DNA from: Istiophorus platypterus
Lineage: Eukaryota; Chordata; Actinopteri; Istiophoriformes; Istiophoridae
Assembly (NCBI GenBank): GCA_016859345.1
Contig: CM029124.1
Location: 25,875,480 to 25,939,479 of the forward strand
Direction of reading: 5' to 3'
DNA length: 64,000 nt
The position numbers were made by a program, and so were the translations under genes. Under the pieces are notes generated by a model. The model was not told the origin of the DNA and made no database searches. It worked only from the letters and a program-made list of their open reading frames with translations. Below, piece after piece: positions 48,396-61,700 of this stretch (position 1 is its first letter; the number at the start of each line of letters is the position of its first letter).

Positions 48396-51300
48396 TGTAT
48401 TGTTTATGAGATTAAAAATTCAGCAACCATCTATTTGTGAGTATTTGTGAGTTATCATGTCATAGTTTCAGAAGTTTTTGCAGGCTTTTGATAAGCTTTT
48501 TAAGAGGGAATTAAAATTCTGTGTATTATTACTGCGCTTACACTAGTGCTCTCAGTCATCAATGAGGAGCTCCCCTCTTCTACTTATAAAAGATACTGAT
48601 ATGGTCGTTGACTATGGTCACTCAGTATAATCAGTTAAACTGAAGATTCAGTGTTAAAGATCTGTTTTCACGTCTTCTTCGTAGCTGTGGGCATGCGATG
48701 CTACCTTTACCTTTAAAAGGAAAAAAAAAACACTTTTTTGGCTTAGGTCTGATTCTTGTCACCTTCCAATACCCTCTAACCAGACTTCCCCTCAAGGTAA
48801 CTCTCAACATGGATGAAAAATATAGTTGAAATATAAAATGGGCTGAAAGTGTTAAAATACTTAAAAATAATTAGGTGGACTAGTAGGTTTATTTTAGTCT
48901 ATTACATTTATTTATCTGGGATTGTGTACAAAAAAAATGTAACCTCATGCAAAGTGAAGACATGTATTGTACCAGATTATCTAAAGGCTAATTTCCATCT
49001 GCAGTCCTTGGAGAGGTAGACACAATACAATAAGTTCAGTAATACAAATACAGAGACACAGGGGAAGTTGAAATTAAATGGGAGAGTAATATGGATTTGG
49101 GACCAACTCCCACATCAACTGAGGTTTTGCAGTTGAAACAATAAGGAGAACTTGAATCACATGTTTTTATGTAACATTTGCAGCAATAAAAGTAAATGTC
49201 AGACATGGCAGTTTTTTGGCAGACTCCTAATAGACTCCTGTTTTCTCATTGTGATACATTTCACAGGGGAGAATACAGAGCAAAGAGATATCTCTGATTT
49301 TATTTTATTGATATTTACCTCAGGATAGATTTCACAGCCCTGTATATACAGTATTGAATTAATAGCTTTGGACATATAATTATTCACTTTAAGAGAGTTA
49401 AACAATGATACCAATCATACCAGTTTGTTCAGTATGAAGCTAGAGCCAGTTATCTCTTTGTTCCAGATAAAGACTAGTAGCAGGGAAAACAGCTTGCATT
49501 GCTCTAACTAACTCTAACCCAACCAGGACAAAACAGAATTTTCTGTATGTTGAGACAAAAAATTTGTAAAATAAATGGCTGTTTACCAATTAATGGTAAA
49601 CAGGCACTAAGGTGATTGAACAAAAGGCTGGACTCTTGTCTCAACTATTTTTCATTAATGGTACTTATAATTTGCCTAGTAGTTGTATGTTGTTGATTGA
49701 TATGGTGCTTGACACAAAGTGCAGCTGGGATCATAGTAGGTAAGGAGCCCAAACACTCAGTTGATAGTGTGGTTCATAAATTATCATTCTCTGGCACTAG
49801 TGTGAAACGCAGGTATATCAAAGAAAGAAACAAGATTTATAAATCCAGGAAGGTGATTCAGCCCTTGCTAGGGCACTCATGTTCCTTCTTCATTTGCACA
49901 ATACTGTAACATTTTAACTATTTACTGTATATTTACACTAAGCAGCTTCACTTTTATTTCCCAAATTACCTAATTTTGTAGTTTGTAACTAAAGTAATAG
50001 ATATTAAAGCAGTAACTACTGTGAAATAGCAGCTACAAAAGTGAAACATAGTGGAAGTTTCTCAGTTGACATTTTTAAAAGTGACTTTGCAAGGTAATTT
50101 ATTGCAACTGAGATATAAATAGATCAGCTGATTCGAAGATTTCTGTTTGACCCTCAGTAACATAACTAACATCCAAAGCAAGCTTACACCCTCAAAATCT
50201 GCCTGAATAAAGTCTCCCAGCATATTTAAAAAATTCAAATTTGACAGATTTGTTAACACATAACAGAAATCAGAATCTTGTCTAGAGAGGGGCAAGAGGA
50301 TGTGACTGAATAAAAATTTTAAAATTAAATGCTAATTTTGAGCGGTAAAAGTGAAGCTGTTAACATACAATATGAATTTTGTTGAGAAAATTACCTGTAT
50401 TAACACCAGATGACAACAAATATCTATGTGATCATTGACATTGAAAAACAAATTATGTACAGCTCCTCACTCTTTAGCTTTGTGTGGCCCAGTTGCTATT
50501 GAAACTCCCAAAAAGCAGTGTGTCCAAAGGCACAGGAAGTTTATCCATATTCTCAGGGGGCTATTTGGCCCACTATTTCCTATTGTCTCTACTGTAACCT
50601 TTTTAATCCCACTAGAGTTTGCAGGCTTAACAAGGTTGGCTAGACCCTACTACCTTTTTTATTGTTTTTTTTACTTAGAGTTTTTTTTAAGTCTGCCTCT
50701 ATCTGATCCCTGCCTATTGCCAGACAGTCAGCTGTAATTTTAAACTTTGTCTAATTAATCATACGAAACCAAATCTATGTTCATGCCAGCCTCTCTGGTT
50801 TTGTTAAAGCAACAATTTCAATCTGTATATTTACAGACTTTTCTTCAAGCTCTACTTTCACCTGAAAGACTTCACTGTTTGGTTTCACTCTCATCGCTCT
50901 TATAGGCTAATTTTTGGTTGCAGTAGAGAGCTGTTTTCCGCTGAGGTATACTGATCTCCTGAGCTTGATCTAATGGCGTCCCTCCTACTGTCTCTGCTCA
51001 CATAAACAATATTTCAAAACAGCTGCTATAAGAGCTAAACATTATTTATTCAGGAAAGTACAGACAGTGCCTAAACACACAATTAGAATTTGTTCTACAC
51101 ATGCTTTGATAAATAAGGCCCTAGGTACTGACAGTTTTCCCATTGACAACTCCAAAATGCCAATCTGCCTCAATATGCATCCCGAACCAATGCTACTCTA
51201 CAACCAAAAGGAAGATTCTAATGTAATTGATGATGCCATATTCTAAAAGCAAATAATCTTAAACATAGTACATCAACAAACATCACCCCTCCCTCCCCAC

Positions 51301-51608
51301 CCAAGGCTCTAGAATCAGATGAATGTCACTAGTATTGGGTGTTCCTACTACTGGCCACTAAGTTGACAAGGTTTTCATTATTATAATTCTGCTCAGTTAT
51401 AGTCAGGCATGAACTCTGTGTATTTGATCTACCAACATAGAAAAGACTGTCACAACTTAACAGTATTACAGTAAAGACCCTAACCCTAGACGGGCTAATA
51501 TTACAGTCCAGAAAATGTAATATTGCTGATTGTGTGGGTAGCCATGTTAAATTAACATTGTTTTATAAAGTGAAATTGAAAAGAACAAACAAAACTCAAC
51601 CTAAAAGG
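48396..51608. other. Spacer, nothing recognised
   Basis: AT-rich DNA upstream of the KCNK18 3' end region. Open frames are short and without motifs. A single ACCCTAACCCTAG near 51477 is too short to be telomeric. Confidence 0.4.
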
Positions 51609-51640
51609 CATTTTATTTTATTTATTTATTTATTTTAGCA
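51609..51640. repeat. (TTTA)n microsatellite downstream of KCNK18
   Basis: Runs of TTTA on the plus strand read as repeated AATAAA on the minus strand, about 315-345 nt beyond the KCNK18 stop codon. Another minus-strand AATAAA is at 51834-51839. Either could serve as poly(A) signal. Confidence 0.7.
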
Positions 51641-51954
51641 GGGAATAAGAAATCCAGAATTCTGACTTATAAGCAAACACAACACTGTTGTGTCCATCCT
51701 CTGTAAGCAGTACAGTTGCCGCAGCACAGATATACTGTATCGAGATATACATAATTTCAAGTTCCTCTTGATAGGAATCATTTTAAATATCACCCTCCTT
51801 CACTGGGCAAAAGCATTAGACACATGCACATTTTTTATTTTGCTCATGCTAAACAATCAGCAGAAGTTCCAAAAGACTCCCATTTTTGGCCTGTTTCAAA
51901 GCCAGGACTATGAGCTTGTATGTCTATTTAGAATTAGGCAATACACTCGGTGAC

Positions 51955-52790
51955 TTAATTATTCTCTTCATTTTTGAAAGTTTCCACATTTCCCCTGCTG
52001 ATGAACTTGATGCACTGGCGGTAGCAGCTTACAATTCGCGTTTGGCCCAGCTTAAACGCCATGGACATGATGGCCATGCCAACAATGATGAAGAGGGAGG
52101 TAAGCATGAAGTACTTGGGATGATTGGGTACAATGTCACCAAAACCTATGGTAGTGAGCGTGATAAAGCAGAAGTAGTAGGGGTCAAAGCCCTTGAATTC
52201 AGTTTCCCACAAAGGTAGAATCAAACCGACAAAGAAAATGTAGGCAAATACAATGAAAAGAATCAGCACAAAGGGTACATCCAGCATTTCCATTCCATCC
52301 CCCAACCCTGAGAAGTCCCATATGGTATATCCTTTTGGTGGTGGTGGTAGACGGTCTAGCTCTGGGCAGGAGAGGGTCCTGAGCAGTGGGCCCTTTCTGA
52401 GTAAATTCTCCCTTGCGAGAATCTTCTCAAAGATCTCTTTGTTGTTTTGGAGCTGGATGGACTTGTGCCGTACATCCGCCTGACTGTGTAGCACCTGCCG
52501 GATGTCAAGGGGTTCACGGATCACAAGGTCTTTGCTGAAAACAAAGGTACCATCCTCCAGGGCCCAGTGGCTCGACTCAGCTGCTCTCTTTTGAGCCTTC
52601 CATGGTGACCAGGTGTAGGATAGGAGGATTTTGCAGAGCGTGTGAATACGGATGTAGGCTCTGGACATAAGCATAGCAAGAAAGTCTCCTACATCGAGAA
52701 TGACCAGAAGCATGACAGGGATGCCCACCATGGCATACAAAACACACACCACCTTACCAGGTAGGGTAACTGGATAGATCTCTCCATACC
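51955..52790 (-). CDS. kcnk18: KCNK18 terminal coding exon (M2, loop, M3, pore 2, M4)
   Basis: 836 nt from the acceptor TTGTTGCAG to TAA at 51955-51957. It begins in phase 1 (completing the Gly of GYG) with YGEIYPVTLPGKVVCVLYAM and ends FKNEENN. The acceptor has a long polypyrimidine tract immediately upstream. Confidence 0.95.
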
Positions 52791-55700
52791 CTGCAACAAT
52801 AATAAAGAAAATGGAAACTTTAATGTCAAGCAGGGGCAGCTGTTGGACCAGCTGGGTTGAGAGTGAAAAAGAGAGGGAGAGCAAGAGAGGGAGAGAGCAA
52901 GAGACAAAGGGGGGGGGGTATGGCACAAAACTGGGACTAATAGCAAAGCTAATACTTATACTAATGGAGCTCATGATATTACTAATAAGACTTCATGACA
53001 TGGTCACTGTAGTAATCATGAAAATTAAAGCAGCGGGTGTTGATGAGGATCAGGGGGCAGTAGGTGGAACTGCAACCATGGATCCAGACTCTGCAGCATC
53101 AGAGGCAGAAACACCTGAAGAAAGTGGAGGGAGGAGAGAGGAGAGTGACGGGGAAGGAAAAAACTACAGGAGAAAGAAGAAGAATAGTTATCAGTGAGCA
53201 TTTTTGAGATATTACTGCGTGCAGGGAGAGTGGAGGTGGAGGAAAGGGAAGCTAAGTGCATCAATCAAAGTTCCCTGAAAGTCAAGGCCTATAGCAGCAT
53301 AGATAGGGGATGGCTCAAGCTGAGCCTGAGCCGGCCCTAACCTTAAACTATATCAAAAAAGAAAGTTTGAAGAAGAGGGTATGTGGAGAGGGTATATGCC
53401 TCCTGGACCCAAACTCGAATATGGTTTCACAGTAGAGGTGCCTGATAACTGAAGGCTCTGCCTCCCATTTTACTTGTGGAGAGTCTATAAACCACAAGTA
53501 AGTCTGCATTCTGGGAGCGAAGTGTTCTACTGGAGTGATAAGGTACTATGAGCTCTTTAAGATAGGATTTTGTGTGGCCAATAAGGGCTTTGTAGGTGTG
53601 GAGGAGAATTTTAAATTGTATTCTGGATTTCTCAGGGAGCCGATCTTTTTCTGATTCTTTTCAATACTCTTGCTGCAGCATTCCAAATCAGCTGGAGAGT
53701 ATTTAATGTTTTATTGGGATAGCCTGATAATAAAGAGTTGCAATAATTGAGCCTAGAAGTAACAAAGGCATGTACCAGTTTTCTGTATCATTTACAGAAA
53801 GGATGTGCCTGATTTTTGCAAAATTACATGGGTGAAAAAAGGCAGTCCTTGAAGTTTGTTTTATGTGGGAGTTAAAGGACATGTCCTGATCAAAGACAAC
53901 TCCAAGACGGTGCTAGAGGCCAGAGCAATGTCATCTAGAGTAAGTACCTCATTAGATAATGCATTTGTTGTGGGCCAAGTACAATAACTTCAGTGTTATC
54001 TGAGTTCAACAGTAGGAAGTAGCTGGTTATCCAGATCTTTATATCCCTAAGACATGTTTGAAGTTTAGCTAAATGATTGGTTTCATCAGGCTTCATTGAT
54101 AGGTACAACTGAAATTTATCGAATGTTTCCTAATAATATTACCTGAGGGAAGCATATATATGCTGAATCGAACTGGTCCAAGCACAGAACCATGTGGAAC
54201 TCTGTGACTAACTTTTGAGTTAGAAATTGATCTTATAAATATGACTTAAACCAGGTAAGAACAAGTGCTTTAATGCTAATGAAATGTTCCAGTCTCTGTA
54301 ATGGGATTTGATAGTCAATAGTGTAAAATGCAGCACTAAGATCTAACAGAACAAGTACAGAGACAAGTCCTTTATCCGATGCAGTTAATAAATCATTTCT
54401 AACCTGCACCAGTGCTGTCTCCGTGCTAAAATGCCTCTAAATCCTGACTAAAAAACCTCAAAAAAATATTATATTGTTAAAAGTCACACAGCTGGTTGGT
54501 GACAGCTTTCTCAAGGCTCTTAGAGAGAAAGGGAATAGATCTATAGATGGCTAAATCATCTGGATCCAGAGTAGGCTATTAAGAAGGTGTTTAATTACAG
54601 CTATTTTAAAGGACTTTGGTATATAGCCTGATAATAAGGACAGATGATTACTAAGAGTAGAACTTCCTTAAGCAGCCTGGTTGGGATGGGGTCTAAGAAA
54701 CCAGTAGATGGTTTAGATGAAGAGATCACTGAAGTTAGTTGGTGAAGGTCGATAGAATAGAAACTGTCTATGTATATGTCAGGTTTACGGCTGTTTCTAA
54801 GGTTCCTGTGTTTGAGGAGGTGAATTTTGTCTCTAATAGTTGGAATTTAATCATTAAAAAAGTGCATGAAAACATTGCTACTGAGAGCTATAGGAATACA
54901 TGGATCAATCGAACTATTACACTCAGTCAGCCTGGCTACAGTGCTGAAAAGAAATTTAGGGTTGTTTTTTATAGTCCTCTATTAAAGATGAGTAATAGGT
55001 TGCTCTGGCATTGCTGAGGGCTTTCCTGTAAATTTTTAGATCATGCCAGGCTAAGTGGGATTGTTCCAGTTTAGTAGAGCGCTATATCCTTTCAAGTTTT
55101 CATATTGTTTGCTTTAATATATGGGTTTGGGAGTTAAACCATGGACCTAACCTCCTTTGTTTTATCATATTATTCTTTAGAGGAGCAATAGAGTCAAGTG
55201 TCATTCTCTTTGAGTCTGCAGATCTATCAACAAGCTGATCAAATCTGATTGGCGCAACCAAATTTTTACCACTGATGTAAATAACAATCTCACTATATTT
55301 GTCAACAATCCTTTTTTCCCATGACTAAAACAAGATGTTAATGAGAAAAAATCCTTTTTAAACAATAAATATTATTAAGTCCCTATAGGATATTATTAAG
55401 GTACGGAGAAACAATATTATCCATTTGGATTTGTGCTTCTTGTCAGCTTTGAATATAAACCACTCTCACTCTTTCTTAGTTCTGTTTCTGGTCTCTATCA
55501 ACTCCAGAGGAAAATATCTTGCTCTTTACTTTCTAACAGGGACTTTCCGCTAATTGCTTCTGAAAAGGCAGCTAAAATGCTAGACTACTTGTGGGCTTTT
55601 AGAGCTAACCACTCATAACAGCCATCTGGTTCGGCTGAAAACTAAGAGAACATTGAAAGTGAACCAGAATAGCAAAACAATGGTGCAGACAGATAAATAA

Positions 55701-58700
55701 CAAGATGAATCTCATTATAAAGCTCTATAGAGCCTGGGGATGTGCAGATTTAGCCGATAATTCTCTGTAGGCTTGTCAGTACATGTGACCACTTCCACAA
55801 TGACACACTGTTTTCCTTTTTGTCATTTAATACATTATCATAAAAATATAAATTATAGATTCTTTAAAATATTAACCACTGTTCTCTAAACCATTTCTTC
55901 ACTAATTAAGTGCCCAGTTACTTGAGAATATAAATTCTACAATTGGAAAAATTTGTATGTCCAGGTTCAGATCTCCAGTATGATCAGTGGATTCAGTGGA
56001 TTATCAATCTGTGCAGTGAGGGAATATAAGGAACACTGTGCTAATAATACGGACTTTCAGTTTTACCATTAAATAAAGCGGTTCAAATAATCTGCTAAAC
56101 TAGTATCTTTTTTACAGTGTCACTGTGGATTATCAGTCTCTTCAGTGAGGGTTATTATCAGGATTGTATTAATGATATGGACTTTCAGTTTTACCTCAAA
56201 ATAAAGCAATTTAAATAACCTGCTGAACTAGTGGCTTTTTTACAGTGTCAGTGTGCTCCAGCATCTCAGCAATTGCTCTCGAAAGTATAATGTTATCCTT
56301 ACACATAGAAACTATGAAAATAAGACCCAAGATTTAATGTCATCTTAAAGATATTGTCACTGTTTATATAAACTGATCATCAACAACATTAATTACATAT
56401 GCTAGCTGTGTAAATATATATAAATATAAAATCACATACAAGCCCGCAACAAGACAATGCATGCAATGTAGGTCCTAAAGTACATGCACTGTAATAAATT
56501 AAGAAATAATAAATTAAGAAATCTTGCAATTTCAAACATTGTAAAGTGATACTGATTTTGCTCAACTCTGTCAAATGGGACTAAATGGTCAACTTTTCAC
56601 AAGTTGGCAGAACAACAGAGGTTCTATGTTAGGATCTACAGTGTATGCCTTTAGACCTTGCTTTAAACCATTATAATCCTTTTTGATGAGAGATAAATGA
56701 TGTTTCAAATTAGGAAGAAAACTAAGAGGACAGAGTGCCTCAAACCTCTAACAACCTCTATTAAGCTTTTTTGTGATGTAAACAGCATTTTCCTATGAGA
56801 GCGCCTTCTTTTCACTGAGTTGTGGGCTTCCTGTTACTGAGCCATTAGCCATTAGCTGGCTTCCCTTAACCACTTATCATGTATATGAAGTAAAAGACTT
56901 ACTGATGTATCTTCACAAGCTTCTTTCACATCAAATCATGTCAAAAACAAGTTCCAGAATGTAGAAGTAAATAGTTACATGACCAATTTATATAAATTAT
57001 AGAGAAAAAATAGTGGAAACTGATCACTAATGAGTGAAAAAACACTGGTAATGGAAATGTTATAAAACTACTGGAGATCTTAAGGCATATTTTCAGCTAT
57101 TGGATTTGAGGTACCAAGCTTATACAAGAAAATGAGTTTACAGCCCTGCTAGAGGTTCATGAGGCTCTGTACTTGAGAGCAGTGGTACTGATATTTCAGA
57201 CTAAACCAAAGTAGTGTACCAATTGCCATCTGACAACTGATGGACCATCCAACACTGCTATCTCAAGGGCCAAAAAAAATCTGTATTAGTATATACTTGT
57301 TTTAATCTTTTATAACTCATGCCTGTTGGTCAATGCTGATGATCAATGCTAATCTATAGACCAAAAAAAAGAATAATCACTGTATTTTTGGAGAAGTAAC
57401 AGTTTTTCTTGGGGGGTGTCTCATGAGGTCATTATGATCTAAACAGTTATCCCCTCACACTGCTTAAAATGCTAGGGGGTTTAGTGATGAAGGAGGAGTT
57501 ACATTCTTCAATTAACTAGTTAAGAATTATATTCAGGCAGCCTTAAGGGAAGAGGTCACCCTGAAGATGTGAATGTGCTTAATAAATTGAATGCCATTTT
57601 CCCATTCAATCTCATTTATATATTTCTATAAGAGAAAAGATTTTACTGCAATTTGTCCTGTACTTGTTGAGATTTCTTGCTCTGGAACAAAGTGTTGGAC
57701 AATATATAGACTGACCAACATCGCTAAAGAAATCTTTATGTTAATGCTATCCCCTACCAATTTGACAAAGTTGAGGCTATGATTTTATTTGTTGTAAGGC
57801 TTTTTGGCATTATGTAGGACCTCAAAAATAGATTGATATAATTCTACCCATTTGCAGTCACACACAAAAATCTTTACAAAGCTCTTGCTCAGTGAATATT
57901 TATTTTTCAATAAAATACAAAAGGACAATATAGCTTCAGAATTGCTAAAATCCCAAATCATATTTTGTCATATTTTGTCAGTAAATCACTCCACAATAAA
58001 GAAACGTCTATTAAAGAAGAATGGTAAGTCAATTATGATGCAATGTCACACAGGGCTGTGTTTGAAGACGTAACAACTGCTGTACATTTTAGTGCAGTTT
58101 GGACAACTGACCTCAGGGTGTTTTACAAAACCCGACTAGCAAGTTAGTCAAGTTTATAGTGAGTAAACATGCTTCTGAAAAAAAACAATGTGCATGACTT
58201 ATATTAATGTTTAGTCTTACAGATTCTAATCAGTATTCTAAAAGACACAACAGCTCCTGAACAATTATGTGACTATACTCTTTTTCCACTTTTGGTTCTC
58301 CTGAACACTGTCAAACACTGAATATCGGACTACGTAACTATCCGCACTCCAGTATAGCTTATTTTGTTACATCCTATTGCCTTACTATGGAACATATATG
58401 TATAGAATTATTTATATTTAGCTTACTATACTAGCCTAGTTTTAACTTTTTTGTCTTTTTTGTGTGAAACTGTTGGACTTCAAACAAATTTTTTTATACC
58501 CTGCACAATGACAAAAAACAGAATTATCATTCTGATTTTGAGATATATCGCCTTCCTCCCACCATGTGCCACCACAGTCTGTAAGATTAAAAGCATATAA
58601 CCAACTTGTTAGTGGCCTAGGTTTCTTGCATAATATGTTGTACAAACTTTGCATTTCATCCAAAAACATTCTAAAAAGCTATACCCCAATCAGCAAGAAT

Positions 58701-61700
58701 TTTAAAACCAGTTACTGGTGTTAATGTTGCAGCTGAATGGTGTAGCTTAATTTGGGTCTTCCAAATCACTAACTATACAATGTCAATGTCACAACAGCAC
58801 TTTAGGAGTTGACCCTGACTGGTTGTGGAATATGTTTACAACTATTGAATGGTTTTTATTACACATATTTAAACCAAAAGTTTTTTTTAAGTATAAAGGA
58901 TAGTTAAGATAAATGCATTTGAATACAATAAGCAACCAATGAAAATGTCTCCTGGCATTAGTTGTAGCGAGTTAAGTGTATCAAAGATGAATGAAAGATG
59001 TATATGATAAGGAAACATCAAAAATAAATTATTGATATTATTGTAAACTACATTCAAATGATCCCAATGATGAAGAGTTACTTGCAAGGTGTTCTCGCAT
59101 ACATCCACATTATCAATACCAAGCAATAAAACCCTTGAGACAATTTGTTTTCTTAGAAGTTTGCTTCTGAGCTTTTATCTAAAATGTGTCATTTATGTAC
59201 ATTATATTCATTATTGGTGTCTTTAATTTAAAGATTGACATTAACACAGGCAAGAAAGCTACTGGCTTTTTACCTCTATTGGAAGATTTGAGTGCCATGC
59301 AACATGTTAATGAACCATAGTTGTGGTCATATCTTAGACCTTGTCATTACAGGGGGACTCTGTTGACATTTTGTCACTTACGGGTGTAATTTTGTCTGAT
59401 CATTACTTAACTGAATTCACTGTCTCTCTTCATATGCTGCATTATAATTCTAGACAGACTGTAAATAAATAATATGTATGAAATGACAGAAAATGTTACA
59501 TTGCATATAAATAATTAAATTATGGCTTTACCAACTTATCCCTCATCTGTAATGGATAAGTTAAATACAAAACTAAAGAAAGTCAGTGGCCAAACTGCCC
59601 TAGTCAGGTACAAAAAAAATTCTCAAAAACAAAAACCACCATGGAGAAAACATAATATCAACTAGCCCATACGAAACAGTTGCAAGGCTGTACAGAGATC
59701 GAGAAAGAAAAACTAGTTTCCACCATGATATCTGAAAAGAACTTGCAGAATACAATTTAGTGGTCAGAAAAACAAGGCAACTTATACATAAAATTTCTAA
59801 TAACCCAAGGGTTCTACTTTCGATAGCCGCATAAACCCTGCCCCTAACTTTTACCCAGATCACCTGAGCACTAATAAATGCATGAATTTTCTGCATATTT
59901 TTAGAAAATATTATGTAGAAAAGGATGAACAATGTATCCCAAGTATTGTTCCAAAAATTTGGTTGCACTATGCACTTCCATCAGTGAACTATACCTGTAC
60001 CCTATTGAAACCGCTTTTTTAGAAATTGTTTTCAACAGTAATTGATCACTCACTGTTGACAGACATCTTTCCTACAGCTTAAAAAAAAAACACTTAAATT
60101 AAACCACTGCTTAAAAAAGACAATATTGACTGCTCTATCATTTCTAACTATAGGCCAATCTAAAAATTCCTTTATATTAATAAGATTTTAGAAAAACATT
60201 TTTGAACAGCTGAATGATTTTGTCTATGACAACAGTATGATTTCAGGGCCCTGCACAGTATGGAAGTAACACTAGTCAAAGTTTTAATTACCATTAGAAT
60301 GAACACTGATTAGAAAAACTTCTCAGTGCTTGTCCAGTTAGATCTCAGTGCTTCATTTGATACTGTAGACTGTAGCTGGACAGACTTAAATTGTCTAGAA
60401 AATTAAAAACCATCTCTCTGGCACTGTTCTTAAACAATGCTACGTGGTCATGGATGATCACTCCTCCAATAAAATAGACCTGACTTGTGGGGTCCCAAAG
60501 GGTTCATTCCTAAGCCAGATTCTTTTCAGTCTGTATATGTTACCACTCTGCAACATTATCAGAAATAGCAATATCAATTTTCATAATTATGCGGACGAAA
60601 CTCATTGTCATTATCCATCTATACTGTGAAGCACCATTCTCCACCATCAGTTTTGCAGCATTTGGCTAAATCTGACCAGATAGAATAGCCCTATACACTT
60701 CAGAATTCCTTTTGCTGCTTCTACCATTAATCACATTATCAATAAACACCAGTGTTCCAGTTCCACTGGCAGCCATACATGCCGATGTCATAACACTTTC
60801 TCCACCATGTTTGATAGATGATGTGGAGCCTTGGGTCATGAGCCATTCCTTTCCGTCTCCACATTCTTCTCTTCCCAACATTCTGGCATAATTTAATCTT
60901 GGTTTCATCTGTTCAAAGAAGCTTATTCCAAAACTTGGTGGGTTTTTTTGTGTTTTCTTGATCTTTTCTTACTAATTCGGCCTTACTGTTATTGAGTGTG
61001 ACCAATGGTTTGCAGCTTGTGGTAAACCCTCTGTATTTACATTCAGGAAGATGTGTCTTGATTGTAGATTTTGACATTGATATGCCTACCTCCTGGGGAG
61101 TATTCTTGACATGAGTAACTGTTGTGAAGGGTTGGTTCTTTCACCAAGGAAAGAATTATGCAACATCCACTTAAGTCATCTTCTGTGGTCTTCCAGGTCT
61201 TTTTGTCTTGCTGAGCTCACCAGTGCATTCTTTCTCTATAACAATGTACCAAATTGTTGATTCGGCCACTCCTAAAGTTTCTGCCATCTGTCTAAGAGGT
61301 TAGTTCTGTTTTATCAGCCTAATGATGGCCTCCTTCATTTGCATCAACACCTCTTTGGAATGCATATCAAAAGTTCCCATGAACAGCTACCAAATGAATT
61401 TTCAGTTCTTGAAATCAACTCCAAGCTCTTTATCTGCTTCATTTGTCATGAAATAATGAGGGAACAGGGCACACCTGGTCAGGAAATGATCAATTGTCAA
61501 TTGTCCAATTTCTTCTAAAATGAGGGTCTATGTATAAAAAAGGCTGTAATTTGACATTAAACAAAAAGTTAAAACCGTTGAATTAAAGCTGAAAATATGC
61601 ATCTCAATCACATCTTGATTTGTTTGTTTCAAATCCATTGCAGTTGTGTACAGATCCAAAATTGCAAAGCTATGTCACTGTCCAAATATTTATGAACATA

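Noticed and set aside
51477..51489. Interstitial telomere repeat
   Set aside because: Only about two ACCCTA units are present, which is expected by chance.
51886..52218. Plus-strand open frame of 110 codons, and a similar one at 52811-53197
   Set aside because: The first is antisense to KCNK18 coding sequence; the second is antisense to the polypyrimidine tract and LINE 3' UTR. Neither has domains.
53025..55650. Several short open frames taken as genes
   Set aside because: They lie within the decayed L2 LINE and are fragments or shadows of its sequence.
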